NCBI GenBank assembly: GCA_038250835.1
Contig: JBBSBY010000001.1
Location: forward strand, 1-64,000
Origin: JBBSBY01 sp038250835
Lineage (GTDB): Bacteria; Desulfobacterota; Desulfomonilia; Desulfomonilales; Desulfomonilaceae
DNA length: 64,000 nt
Direction of reading: 5' to 3'
In this document: positions 53,985 through 63,453 of the stretch, in pieces
How the letters are laid out: every line of letters begins with the position of its first letter
How positions within the stretch are numbered: the first letter of the stretch is position 1
Notes under the pieces: generated by a model
Told to the model about the DNA's origin: nothing
What the model saw: only the letters and a program-made list of their open reading frames with translations
Database searches by the model: none
Program-made: the position numbers and the translations under genes

Positions 53985-54815
53985 TCATTGAGCGATGGGA
54001 CCATCGGCTTGAATGCCCACTACTATAATTTTCGCCCGGTTAGCCATTTCAATGGTTTCATCGTAATCGGTAATCATAGTCTTGCCGGCTTCAATGGCGA
54101 GCACTTTGGCTTGTGCCGAAATCGCGCTTTCTATGGTTTTAGGTCCGATGCCGGGCACATCGAAACGCATATCCTGCGAGGGTTTGGCCATTTTCACTAT
54201 TACCGAATGCGGAACTTTCAAATCAATGGCTCTGATTATGGCTCTGTCAGTCCCTTCTATAGCTTCGACGCAGATTACGGCGGAATTTTTCACAACCACC
54301 GTTTGACCTATGTCCAGGCTCCCAATCCCTAAAGCCATTTTCCGCCCGAATTCAATATCAATCCATTGCCTGGTTGTTGGTGAAAATTTTGTCAAAACCC
54401 CCAAAGGCGCCATTAATTTACCCGCCCAGTTGGTGATTTCTTCGATAATAATTCCGTCTTGTCGAAACTCCTTCTCAATTGCGGCAAGGATGGTATCGTC
54501 TCTCCAATCTTCTAAGGATCTCACCATACGAAGACATCGGCGGTCAGGTCGGACATTCCACGGTTTTAGCATATTGTGTTTTTCAATTTTACCGGCCATA
54601 ACGAGTTTACTGATGTTATGACTTTTAAGCAGAGCGATGATTTTATCGAGCTGTCCGAGTTTCAGCCAAAACGTCTTAGTCGCTTTTTTCTCAATTGCTT
54701 GATTTGAAAATCCCGTAAAACAAATAGCGACCACTTTGTGGCCGCGCTCGCGAATTTCGTCTATAATTCTAATGGGCAGATTGCCCGTCCCGGCAACTAA
54801 GCCGATGGTTTCCAC
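53985..54815 (-). CDS. lpxI: UDP-2,3-diacylglucosamine pyrophosphatase LpxI
   Basis: A 276-residue enzyme of lipid A synthesis that replaces LpxH in many non-gamma Proteobacteria. The start GLVAGTGNLPIRIIDEIRERG, the central FKFS-like GVLTKFSPT, and the end (MRFDVPGIGPKTIE, AIEAGKTMITDYDETIE) are typical. The start is GTG, 1 base after the lpxA stop. Confidence 0.92.
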   Translation of the reverse strand: METIGLVAGTGNLPIRIIDEIRERGHKVVAICFTGFSNQAIEKKATKTFWLKLGQLDKIIALLKSHNISKLVMAGKIEKHNMLKPWNVRPDRRCLRMVRSLEDWRDDTILAAIEKEFRQDGIIIEEITNWAGKLMAPLGVLTKFSPTTRQWIDIEFGRKMALGIGSLDIGQTVVVKNSAVICVEAIEGTDRAIIRAIDLKVPHSVIVKMAKPSQDMRFDVPGIGPKTIESAISAQAKVLAIEAGKTMITDYDETIEMANRAKIIVVGIQADGPIAQ

Positions 54816-54816
54816 T

Positions 54817-55620
54817 TCAGACCGACCTAAAGGTATGTTTGCTCAATGACACTCGTGCCGCGCCTCTTTTGGATGTGGCCAGGAATTCAGCAAATTTGAG
54901 AGCTTGGGGTGATTCGGGCATCTCGGCTCTTATTCGTTGTACAGCCTGAGCTACCGTGAGCCCCGATCTAAAGGCGATTTTGAATGCGCGTTTCAACATG
55001 CGGATTGTTTCTCTCGAAAAGCCATTTCTTCGAAGTCCAACCTCGTTCAACCCATAAACGTAAATTCGCGCCCCTGAGGCGAGAGTGTAAGGCGGCACAT
55101 CTTTTGCCACACCGGAAACGCCGCCTACCAGGGCAAATTCACCAATTCGCACAAACTGGTGCACTGCAACGAGTCCTCCAAGAATTGCTCTGGTTCCTAT
55201 CTGTATATGCCCCCCCAAATGGGCTGAGTTGGCCATGATAACTCCCTCTCCCAGGATGCAATCATGGGCCACATGGCAATACGCCATAAGATAAGAATCG
55301 GAGCCGACTATTGTGGTTCCCCCTCCGCGTACTGTTCCCTTGTGTATGGTAACATATTCTCTTATACGAACTCGATCCCCGATGACCGCGGTGGTCGCTT
55401 CGCCCTGATATGATAAATCCTGCGGAGGGGCGCCGATAGACGTGAACGGGGATATTTTGCAATCCGAACCAATAGTGGAATGCCCTTCAATCACCGAGTG
55501 AGATCCGATTATGCACCTATCTCCGATCGTGACATGCTCTCCGATGACAACGTAGGGACCAATATCCGGGTCCTGACCCAATGTCGCATTCGGATGGACA
55601 ACGGCAGTCGGATGAATCAT
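54817..55620 (-). CDS. lpxA: UDP-GlcNAc acyltransferase LpxA
   Basis: A 267-residue left-handed beta-helix enzyme: many hexapeptide repeats, the catalytic His in CHVAHDCILG, and VAVHQFVRIGEFALVGGVSG. It makes the first step of lipid A. Its start overlaps the lpxD stop by ATGA. There is no fabZ between lpxD and lpxA, unlike in E. coli. Confidence 0.95.
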   Translation of the reverse strand: MIHPTAVVHPNATLGQDPDIGPYVVIGEHVTIGDRCIIGSHSVIEGHSTIGSDCKISPFTSIGAPPQDLSYQGEATTAVIGDRVRIREYVTIHKGTVRGGGTTIVGSDSYLMAYCHVAHDCILGEGVIMANSAHLGGHIQIGTRAILGGLVAVHQFVRIGEFALVGGVSGVAKDVPPYTLASGARIYVYGLNEVGLRRNGFSRETIRMLKRAFKIAFRSGLTVAQAVQRIRAEMPESPQALKFAEFLATSKRGAARVSLSKHTFRSV

Positions 55621-56666
55621 AAAGTTTCCTTGGACTTATTATTCAGGAGGCCCTCCAGCTTTCTAATTCTATCAAGGAGTTCCGGGAGCCTTTTGACGAG
55701 TGTTTGGACGCGTAAAAACACTTTGTGCGGCATAGGCGGCATAGATCCGGCCAAAATTGACCCGGAGGCGACGTCTCGATAAATGCCCACCCTGGTGGCA
55801 AGCATGACTCCGTCTCCAATGGTCACGTGATCCCTAATTCCGACTTGTCCTCCGAGAAGACACGACTTTCCAATTTTGGAGCTGCCGGCTATTCCCGACT
55901 GGGAGGCGATTACGGTTCCTGAGCCAATTTCCACATTATGCGCAACTTGCACGAGATTGTCTATTTTCACGTTTGATTCTATGGTGGTATAGCCGGCGAG
56001 AGCGCGATCCACGGCTACCATTGCGCCCAATTCTACGTTGTTCCCGATTACGACTGAACCGCTATGATATTTTTTATAAAGTCTGGGGCTACCGTTAGCG
56101 TCGATTTCATGGGCATAACCAAATCCGTCGGCGCCTATAACGCAGCCCGAATGAATAGTTACATTTTCCCCGATTTTTGCTCCAGGGTAAATAGTCACGT
56201 TGGAGTATATCCTTGAGCCGCGACCAATACTGGAATCCGCTCCGATCACCACGTTATGGCCGATGCAAACATCGTCGGCTATATTGACACCCGCCTCCAA
56301 TACGGAAAAGGAGCCGATCGACACATTCGCTCCAATTCGGCAGTCAGACGAAATATCCGCTTTCGAGCTTATCTCCGCAGTCGGTCTGGGAGGAGCGTGA
56401 AAAACTTCCGTGAGGATTGCAAAGGCCACCTCAGGCGATTTAGCTTTGATGTGCGGCAGCTCACCGTAATCAAGATCGTAGGGAATGATCACTGCGCCGG
56501 CGGCGCTTCTGCTCAGTTTGTCCAAGACCTGCGGACCGGTAATATAGGTAATATCATCGACAGTCGCAAACTCTATTGGACGAACGCCATGAATCAACGG
56601 ACCGGGTGATTCAGAGACGGTCCCCTGAATCAAGCCGGCCAATTCTGCAAGACTGAGCGAAGGCAT
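55617..56666 (-). CDS. lpxD: UDP-3-O-acyl-glucosamine N-acyltransferase LpxD
   Basis: A 349-residue trimeric acyltransferase. The N-terminal uridine-binding domain (MPSLSLAELAGLIQG) precedes the hexapeptide beta-helix (about 100-300); the catalytic His is in VQVAHNVEIG. The ATG at 56666 is chosen because it matches the family start (MPS) and has AAGG upstream; a TTG three codons earlier has no such site. Confidence 0.94.
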   Translation of the reverse strand: MPSLSLAELAGLIQGTVSESPGPLIHGVRPIEFATVDDITYITGPQVLDKLSRSAAGAVIIPYDLDYGELPHIKAKSPEVAFAILTEVFHAPPRPTAEISSKADISSDCRIGANVSIGSFSVLEAGVNIADDVCIGHNVVIGADSSIGRGSRIYSNVTIYPGAKIGENVTIHSGCVIGADGFGYAHEIDANGSPRLYKKYHSGSVVIGNNVELGAMVAVDRALAGYTTIESNVKIDNLVQVAHNVEIGSGTVIASQSGIAGSSKIGKSCLLGGQVGIRDHVTIGDGVMLATRVGIYRDVASGSILAGSMPPMPHKVFLRVQTLVKRLPELLDRIRKLEGLLNNKSKETL

Positions 56667-56681
56667 TGAAGCCAACCTTAA

Positions 56682-57269
56682 TTATTTTTTTGTATCAGGC
56701 TTGTGCTTTATACCGGCTGTGGGGGCTTTTGGTTTAGGCGCCTTGGCCGTATCGGGGGAGGCGTCATAAGCCTTTACTACTTCCTCTGTGATATCATATG
56801 CGTCGTCAGCCGAAACCATAGCGACTGAATTGAAAACGAGAGCTAACTTTTTCTGAGTTCGTATTTGACCAATGATTTTGGTGATGTCGCGCTGAATAAT
56901 CGCCATAAACTCACGTTCCTCATTTTGAACTGAGTTTTGGGCGTCCTTTTGCGCAAGCTCAAAATCAACTTCTGCTTTCTTGATATCGGCAAAGTCCTTT
57001 TTGAGCTTATCTTCCTTTAACATTGAGCTCTTGCTTTGCAAGTCTTGCTTCATAGCGGTAATTTCTTTTTGCATCTTTTCCAGGGCTGATTTTTTGACCT
57101 CGAGAAAATCGGTAAACTTCTTCTGCAGCTCTTTGGCTTTAGTGGATTTGGCCATGAACTTGTTCATATCAAAAAAAGCAAGTTTAGAATCCTCTGCGAA
57201 TCCCGTGACGGAGAATGCAAGGACAAGTAAAATAGCGGCTCCAATCGACAGTAGTCGGCCAATCATCAT
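56682..57269 (-). CDS. ompH: Periplasmic chaperone Skp/OmpH
   Basis: A 195-residue periplasmic chaperone for outer-membrane proteins: signal peptide (about 1-25, ends VTGFAED), then a long coiled coil with the alternating Lys/Glu typical of Skp arms (about 40-130), then a Pro/Lys-rich tail. The start has AAGGAG four bases before the ATG at 57269; the next ATG is also possible. It sits between bamA and lpxD as in many Gram-negatives. Confidence 0.87.
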   Translation of the reverse strand: MMIGRLLSIGAAILLVLAFSVTGFAEDSKLAFFDMNKFMAKSTKAKELQKKFTDFLEVKKSALEKMQKEITAMKQDLQSKSSMLKEDKLKKDFADIKKAEVDFELAQKDAQNSVQNEEREFMAIIQRDITKIIGQIRTQKKLALVFNSVAMVSADDAYDITEEVVKAYDASPDTAKAPKPKAPTAGIKHKPDTKK

Positions 57270-57373
57270 TGTGCTCCTTGTGCGCATCACCGGCGATACG
57301 ATTAATCAACCGGAAGGATGTATAGATTAGTTTGATAAAAAAGAAAAGGGTCTTTATACCACAAACAACTGAA

Positions 57374-60037
57374 TTAAAATAGTTGCCCCATGCCAAATGC
57401 AAACGCTCCGGGCTCTTCACCTGGGTTAGGGGCTATTTTCCAACCATATTCGAAACGAACCGGCCCCATTGGAGACATCCACCTAATACCTGCTCCATAT
57501 CCGGCTTTCACTTCTTTGAGCCAGGGGCTATCAGATACATTCCACGCATTGCCCGCGTCGGCAAAGACAACGCCGCTGAGTTTTAAACTCTCCAAGATGG
57601 GGAATAAAATTTCAAAATTCGTATAGAGAGATCTGTCTCCACCTAGAATATTGCCGTATTTATCTTTAGGACCGATTTCACCGGGTCGGTAGCCTCTTAT
57701 GCTCGATATTCCACCTAGATTTATCCTCCTATCAAAGGGGATTGGATCGTTGGCAAACTCTTGGAGCATGGATCCATTGGCTTTGGCTTTAAATATGGCT
57801 TTCCAGAACAAGCGCCTGTAGTAGACCGCCTCGGAAAAGTAATTCGAAAACGCCACATCCCCGCCGAATCCGGTCCAGCGGCTTCCAAGGGCGAGTTTGG
57901 CGCCCGAAGTCGGAATAACGGACGCGTCTCTGGTGTCCCTGCTAAAGCCTAATGATAAAGAGTTTTCGGCAAAATTTGTAAATTTCTGGGGACTGGAACC
58001 ATACTGTTTATAGTAGTTGACCACGGAACGCGCGAACGCGTTTTCAAAACCGCTGAGTTTAGTACCGTCCCTTCCGATACCTCCAGTCATGCTCCATAGA
58101 CCGTACAACGGAAAACCTACGGTCACCCCGAAACCTTCGCTCTCTCTAGTGTAATTTTGTTCACGACCTGCGGACCTATAACCACGCATTGTGGCGCTTA
58201 GTGGTAGATCGAATAACCAGGGATACGTGAGAGAACCTTCGTAGGAGTTTTTCTTGCCTGAAAGATTGGTCTTGACGTTTGCAATGATGCCCAAACCGAA
58301 AAGATTGCGCTCCTTGAGATTCACGTTTCCCATGGCGCCGTCCTGCGACGAATAACCCAAACCCGCGGACAAAGATCCTGTTTTCTTTTCTTGAACCTCA
58401 ACGGTAACATTCATGAGGTCGGATCTTGAACCCGGTGATGTTTTTAATTTGACCGCCTCAAAAAACTCCAATGAATCGAGCTTGCTTTTGGTAAGTTCGA
58501 ACCTGTCGGCGTTATATAAATCACCCTCGCTGATATCAATGTTTCGTCTGATTACTTTGTCCCGTGTTCGCTCATTACCTGCGATATCGACTCGTTCAAT
58601 GGAGACCCGATCGCCTTTGTTAATTTTGTAGGTAAGATCTACGAAATCATATTTGTCATTTACCTTTTGTCGCGGTTCTACGTCAGCGTAGGCATACCCC
58701 AAATTGTTGTATAGTTTAGTTATCGCCTTTAAATCTTCGCCGACTGACGATCTTTTGAACCATGTGTGGGGTTTGGATACCAAGACATCAATCAGTTTCT
58801 CCTCTGGAATTACCAAATCGCCCTCAACTGCCACTTTCCGAATTTGGTAACGATTCCCTTCTCTAATGGGATACGTAACTTTGACCCGACCATCTTTGAT
58901 ATCGATTTCGGGATTTCCTACTTGAACATTTATGAACCCATTGTCGAGATAGTAGAGCATAAGCCGCATTCTATTTTCATCGAGCTTTTCACGGGTGAAT
59001 GTGCCGGACTCGTCCAAAAACCAGGTCCACGATTTCTCCTTCACGTTCATTACTTTTTTCAAATCTTTTTCGGGGATACTTTTTCTTCCCTCAAAATCCA
59101 ATTCCGTCAAGTAGCTCTTTGATCCCTCATCTATTTTGAAGACAAGCTTGGCTTCGTTAGGCGAAACTTCCTGGAGTTCGTAGTCTATTTTGGGTTGAAA
59201 GTACCCTTCCTTCTCGTACATTTTCTTGAGTTTATCTATATCTTTATGTATTTTCTCAACGCCGGCTACAGCGAAAGATTTCGTAGTGAGCGCATCCAGT
59301 ATATTGTCCTTAGTGAATACCTTATTTCCCTGTATCTCAATTTCCTTAATAGATGGGCGCTCTTTTAAAGTAATGTAAAGATCGACCTCTCCTTTAGGGG
59401 TTTCTTCCGCTCGAATCTGAACGTCATCAAAATATCCCATTGAATAGAGATCGCGGATCTCATCACTTATTCCTGATTTCCTGAAGGAACTTCCCGGTCG
59501 GACGTCCAGCTTATTGAGAATAGCGTCACGTTGTATGCGCTTGTTTCCTTCAATTTTAATATCCCCTATTTTCAAGCGATCTACGGCAACATTGCTGATC
59601 TGAACGGCGAGATCTTTGATACGATTGACGAGATCTTCCATGTCTTTGCCGTTAACAGTGAAAAATCGAGGCTTACCGGCTTTATCATTTTGCAGCGCGT
59701 ACACTTCCAGGGAATAGCCGTCTTCAAGTTTAGTCAAGTCGCCCCAAACCGCCGTTTCAGCATCCATGCGAGACAAGATTCTTCGAATTCTATTGATATC
59801 TACTTTCTTGACATGGACTACATCCTCGAAAGGCTTTCCTGAGATGATCTCCATGTCGCCTTCTCTGGACAACTCTGAGCCAAGCACACCGGCGAGTTCG
59901 CCGCCTGTGGAGGCGGAAATATCCTTTGATCCTACAGTAAACGGGAAGAGTATCAGTTTCTTCAGCTTATCTTGAGCCTGAGCCGCCATTGCGGGCGCCA
60001 CCAAGATCAATAATAGTCCAATGAGAAGTCGCTTCAT
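57374..60037 (-). CDS. bamA: Outer-membrane protein assembly factor BamA
   Basis: An 887-residue outer-membrane protein: signal peptide (about 1-21), an extra N-terminal domain (about 25-155), five POTRA domains (about 155-560), and a 16-strand barrel ending in Phe (GMGQLF). The IRGY motif of loop 6 is in SSIRGYRPGE. The extra domain (FPFTVGSKDIS...LGSELSREGDMEIISG) looks like a TolB-N/LpoB-type fold not found in E. coli BamA. The start overlaps the lolD stop (ATGA). Confidence 0.93.
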   Translation of the reverse strand: MKRLLIGLLLILVAPAMAAQAQDKLKKLILFPFTVGSKDISASTGGELAGVLGSELSREGDMEIISGKPFEDVVHVKKVDINRIRRILSRMDAETAVWGDLTKLEDGYSLEVYALQNDKAGKPRFFTVNGKDMEDLVNRIKDLAVQISNVAVDRLKIGDIKIEGNKRIQRDAILNKLDVRPGSSFRKSGISDEIRDLYSMGYFDDVQIRAEETPKGEVDLYITLKERPSIKEIEIQGNKVFTKDNILDALTTKSFAVAGVEKIHKDIDKLKKMYEKEGYFQPKIDYELQEVSPNEAKLVFKIDEGSKSYLTELDFEGRKSIPEKDLKKVMNVKEKSWTWFLDESGTFTREKLDENRMRLMLYYLDNGFINVQVGNPEIDIKDGRVKVTYPIREGNRYQIRKVAVEGDLVIPEEKLIDVLVSKPHTWFKRSSVGEDLKAITKLYNNLGYAYADVEPRQKVNDKYDFVDLTYKINKGDRVSIERVDIAGNERTRDKVIRRNIDISEGDLYNADRFELTKSKLDSLEFFEAVKLKTSPGSRSDLMNVTVEVQEKKTGSLSAGLGYSSQDGAMGNVNLKERNLFGLGIIANVKTNLSGKKNSYEGSLTYPWLFDLPLSATMRGYRSAGREQNYTRESEGFGVTVGFPLYGLWSMTGGIGRDGTKLSGFENAFARSVVNYYKQYGSSPQKFTNFAENSLSLGFSRDTRDASVIPTSGAKLALGSRWTGFGGDVAFSNYFSEAVYYRRLFWKAIFKAKANGSMLQEFANDPIPFDRRINLGGISSIRGYRPGEIGPKDKYGNILGGDRSLYTNFEILFPILESLKLSGVVFADAGNAWNVSDSPWLKEVKAGYGAGIRWMSPMGPVRFEYGWKIAPNPGEEPGAFAFGMGQLF

Positions 60038-60720
60038 TGGAGCTCCTCTAACCTGCCCGCCACAAACCCGACTCTGCGATCCATGGAATTTGCCAGGGAA
60101 TCCTTGTGAGTCACGACAATGAGCGTAGTGTGTCGATTCTGGTTGAGGTTCTTCATGAGCGCTTCAATTTCCTCACCCGTTTCGGGGTCCAGATTGCCTG
60201 TGGGCTCATCAGCTAAGAGAACTTCGGGTTCCATGATTAGGGCTCGGGCTATAGCCACTCTTTGTTGTTCACCGCCGGAGAGCTCCCCTGGTCTATGAGT
60301 AATTCTATCGCCAAGCCCCACTTCATTGAGTAGCTGTTCCGCTCGTTTCTTTAGAGCGCCACGTTTAGCTCCGGCGATCAATCCAGGCATAACGACGTTC
60401 TCAAATGCCGAAAATTCAGGCAATAACTGAAAAAACTGAAATATGAATCCGATTTTCTTATTCCGCAATCTTGCTCTCTCGGAATCGTTTAATGCAACAA
60501 CATCGACCCCGTCTTGAAGCACGCTTCCTTGAAGTGGCCGGTCCAATAGTCCGAGTATGTGCAAAAAAGTGCTTTTCCCCACGCCCGAAGGCCCGGTAAT
60601 GGCCACCGTTTCACCGGTCTTTACGCGAAAAGTTATTCCCTTGAGCACTTCCACTTGCTTTGAGCCGTTTGAATAGCTTTTCCACAAATCGTTGACCTCG
60701 TAAATCCAGGGGCTACTCAT
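60034..60720 (-). CDS. lolD: Lipoprotein-release ABC ATPase LolD
   Basis: A 228-residue ATPase for lipoprotein export to the outer membrane. Walker A GPSGVGKST, signature LSGGEQQR, Walker B VLLADEPTGNLD, His in VVTHK. The start at 60720 has GGAGG upstream and overlaps the last 8 bases of lolC. The frame is open 8 codons further. Confidence 0.92.
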   Translation of the reverse strand: MSSPWIYEVNDLWKSYSNGSKQVEVLKGITFRVKTGETVAITGPSGVGKSTFLHILGLLDRPLQGSVLQDGVDVVALNDSERARLRNKKIGFIFQFFQLLPEFSAFENVVMPGLIAGAKRGALKKRAEQLLNEVGLGDRITHRPGELSGGEQQRVAIARALIMEPEVLLADEPTGNLDPETGEEIEALMKNLNQNRHTTLIVVTHKDSLANSMDRRVGFVAGRLEELQ

Positions 60721-61948
60721 ACCTGAGCGCCTCCACCGGTTCAAGCTTGGCGGCCCGAAAGGAAGGGTAAAGAGTTGCGAGAAAGCAAATGGTCAGAGCA
60801 ACCCCGCATACTATTATGACATCGATCGGTTCGATCGAGATCGGTAATGTGGAAATCGTATATATCTCTTCAGGAAGTTCGATAATGGGGTACCGGGCTA
60901 ACAAAGCGGCGCCCGCTAACCCGCCGACAGCTCCCAAAAAAGTGCCTACTACTCCGACTATCATTCCTTGAACCATGAAAATTCTCATTATTCGTTCGGA
61001 GGTGGCGCCGAGCGATTTAAGTATCGCTATATCACGGCTCTTTTCCATCACCAACATAATGAGTGAGATAATTATATTAAATGCGGCTACCAGCACAATA
61101 AATGTGAGAATCACGAACATGGCAATTTTTTCGAGTTTCAGGGCGCTGAAAAGGTTACGGTACATGTCGCGCCATGTTCGAGTCCAGAATGGGGCGCCCA
61201 ATATGGTTTCTATTCTGGCGGCTAATTTGGGCGCGTAATATATGTCTTTCACATTGACTTCGATGCCTGTTACACCATCGCCCATTTCAAAGAATTTCTG
61301 CGACTGAGCCAGGTTCATGTATATTAAGTTAGAATCGAACTCATACATTCCGGATTTGAAAATACCGACGACCTGAAAATTCTGCACGCGCGGCAAGGCC
61401 CCTATGGGAGTTCGTTTACCTTGTGGTGAAATCAACTGAACGACGTCTCCCATCCTCACCGAGTTTAATACCGCCAGTTCTTTGCCGATGATAATTCCCG
61501 GCAATCCGGAGTTAACATCTCGAAGTGAGTCCACTGCGCCTTTTTGCAAATATTTTCCAAGAGATATGACTTTGCCGGCGGTATTCGGATCTATACCCCT
61601 AACTATAACGCCTCTTACTTTACCTTTTGTGGACAGCATAGCTTGTCCATAAACGTATGGCGTAGTGGCTACTACCCCATCAAAGACGTTGATTTTGTTC
61701 ATCAACTCCGGCCATTCGGTAATCAGTCGGCTGGAGTGGCTCATTACCACCAAATGTGAAACGGTGCCCAGGATTTTTTCTTTAAGATCCTTTTCGAAGC
61801 CGTTCATGACTCCCAGCACGATAATAAGGGTCATGACTCCCAGCATTACTCCAAGGACACTGAATGCGCTGATTACGGAAATGAAAGCCTGTTTACGTTT
61901 GGCCTTCATATAGCGAAGACCAACACCTATCTCGAAGGGGAGATTCAT
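60713..61948 (-). CDS. lolC: Lipoprotein-release permease LolC/LolE
   Basis: A 411-residue membrane subunit: N-terminal segment (about 22-50), periplasmic domain, and three C-terminal segments around SRDIAILKSLGATSERIMRIF. The family start FEIGVGLRYMKAKRKQAFISVIS is present. A single permease gene is found, so it probably acts as a LolF-like homodimer. Its start overlaps the lysS stop by ATGA. Confidence 0.92.
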   Translation of the reverse strand: MNLPFEIGVGLRYMKAKRKQAFISVISAFSVLGVMLGVMTLIIVLGVMNGFEKDLKEKILGTVSHLVVMSHSSRLITEWPELMNKINVFDGVVATTPYVYGQAMLSTKGKVRGVIVRGIDPNTAGKVISLGKYLQKGAVDSLRDVNSGLPGIIIGKELAVLNSVRMGDVVQLISPQGKRTPIGALPRVQNFQVVGIFKSGMYEFDSNLIYMNLAQSQKFFEMGDGVTGIEVNVKDIYYAPKLAARIETILGAPFWTRTWRDMYRNLFSALKLEKIAMFVILTFIVLVAAFNIIISLIMLVMEKSRDIAILKSLGATSERIMRIFMVQGMIVGVVGTFLGAVGGLAGAALLARYPIIELPEEIYTISTLPISIEPIDVIIVCGVALTICFLATLYPSFRAAKLEPVEALRYE

Positions 61949-63453
61949 CCTATGCCTTTTTCCGGCCTCATGTGGGGAAAGAGGATAACTTCTCTTATTG
62001 ACGGGGAGTTTGTCAACAGCATAACAAGGCGATCTATGCCTATGCCCTCTCCTGCCGCAGGAGGCATCCCGTATTCCAGGGCGCGTAGAAAATCCTCATC
62101 AAGAAAATGGGCTTCTTCATCTCCCGCGTCGCGAGCCCTGACCTGTTCCTCAAATCTGGAGCGTTGATCAATTGGATCGGTCAGCTCCGTAAAGGCGTTT
62201 GCCATTTCTCTACCGCAAATATACAGTTCAAATCTATCAGTGACGGTCGGATCTTCATCATTTCTTCTGGCCAGCGGCGATACTTCCACAGGATATTTAT
62301 GAATGAACACCGGTCCCCACAGCTTGTCTTCCACGAGTTCATCAAATAGCAGCATTCGCAGCTTTCCCAGAGACTCGTCTTTGTTTACGTCCAGACCCGC
62401 GTCCACAGCCTTGATAAAAATTGCGTTCCTATCATCAAGCTCATTTTCCGACAAGTTTGCGTATTTGAGTAAAGCTTCGTTCACAGTCATTCGTGGCCAT
62501 GGCGGCGTCAAATTTACGCTTCGGTCGCCGTAGCGCAGTTCCTGCGCACCAATAAGCTCCTTTGCGGTTCCACTTATCAGTTCTTCCGTAAACTCCATGA
62601 GTTGCTCATATTCGGTGTAGGCCATATAAAATTCAAGCATCGTGAACTCAGGATTGTGCTGAGTGGATATGCCTTCGTTCCTAAAGTTGCGATTAATCTC
62701 GAACACACGTTCAAAGCCGCCGACGAGGAGTCGTTTAAGGTATAGTTCGGGAGCGATACGCAGATATAACGGTCGGTTTAAAGCATGATGATATGTTTCA
62801 AACGGCTTTGCAGTGGCGCCACCCGGAATTGCCTGCATCATGGGCGTTTCGACTTCAAGAAAATTTCTCGAAGTCAGGAAATTTCGGATAAACGAAATAA
62901 TTTTGCTTCTTGACCGCACTATATCCCGTGCTTCGTGATTTACGATTAAGTCTACGTAGCGTTGGCGGTATCTTGTCTCCACATCCGACAAACCATGCCA
63001 TTTTTCGGGAAGCGGCCTCAGAGACTTCGTCAAAATCTGGAACTCATGCGCAATCAGGCTCAGTTCACCGGTGCGGGTCTTAAATGGACGACCTTTGACC
63101 CATACAATATCGCCAATATCGAGTTTCTTGATGAGTTTGTATGTTTCAGCGCCAAGCACATCTTTGGCAAAATAGATTTGAAAATCGCCAAGTTCGTCCC
63201 TTAAACGCAGGAAGGTGGCTTTGCCTAAAATCCGCATGGCCAAAATGCGCCCTGCCATGGCAAATTGATTATCCTCTTCGGAAAAAACATCCTGTGAATC
63301 AAATTTATCCTTGAATTGAGCCGAATTCAGTTCGGGTCTATAACCATAAGTAAACGGAGGTATTCCTGCGGCCTCTAAGTCACGGATTTTCTGATGCCGG
63401 ACCTCCATTAAAGAAGAAGTTGCGAATTTTTTATCATTGGAAGAATCGGACAA
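61945..63453 (-). CDS. lysS: Lysyl-tRNA synthetase, class II
   Basis: A 502-residue enzyme. An OB-fold anticodon domain (about 55-155) precedes the class II core. Motif 2 is FRNEGISTQHNPEFTMLEFY and motif 3 is GIGIDRLVMLLT. The start is a TTG at 63453, with GGAG eight bases upstream and no ATG near. First gene of the 13-kb operon. Confidence 0.96.
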   Translation of the reverse strand: MSDSSNDKKFATSSLMEVRHQKIRDLEAAGIPPFTYGYRPELNSAQFKDKFDSQDVFSEEDNQFAMAGRILAMRILGKATFLRLRDELGDFQIYFAKDVLGAETYKLIKKLDIGDIVWVKGRPFKTRTGELSLIAHEFQILTKSLRPLPEKWHGLSDVETRYRQRYVDLIVNHEARDIVRSRSKIISFIRNFLTSRNFLEVETPMMQAIPGGATAKPFETYHHALNRPLYLRIAPELYLKRLLVGGFERVFEINRNFRNEGISTQHNPEFTMLEFYMAYTEYEQLMEFTEELISGTAKELIGAQELRYGDRSVNLTPPWPRMTVNEALLKYANLSENELDDRNAIFIKAVDAGLDVNKDESLGKLRMLLFDELVEDKLWGPVFIHKYPVEVSPLARRNDEDPTVTDRFELYICGREMANAFTELTDPIDQRSRFEEQVRARDAGDEEAHFLDEDFLRALEYGMPPAAGEGIGIDRLVMLLTNSPSIREVILFPHMRPEKGIG

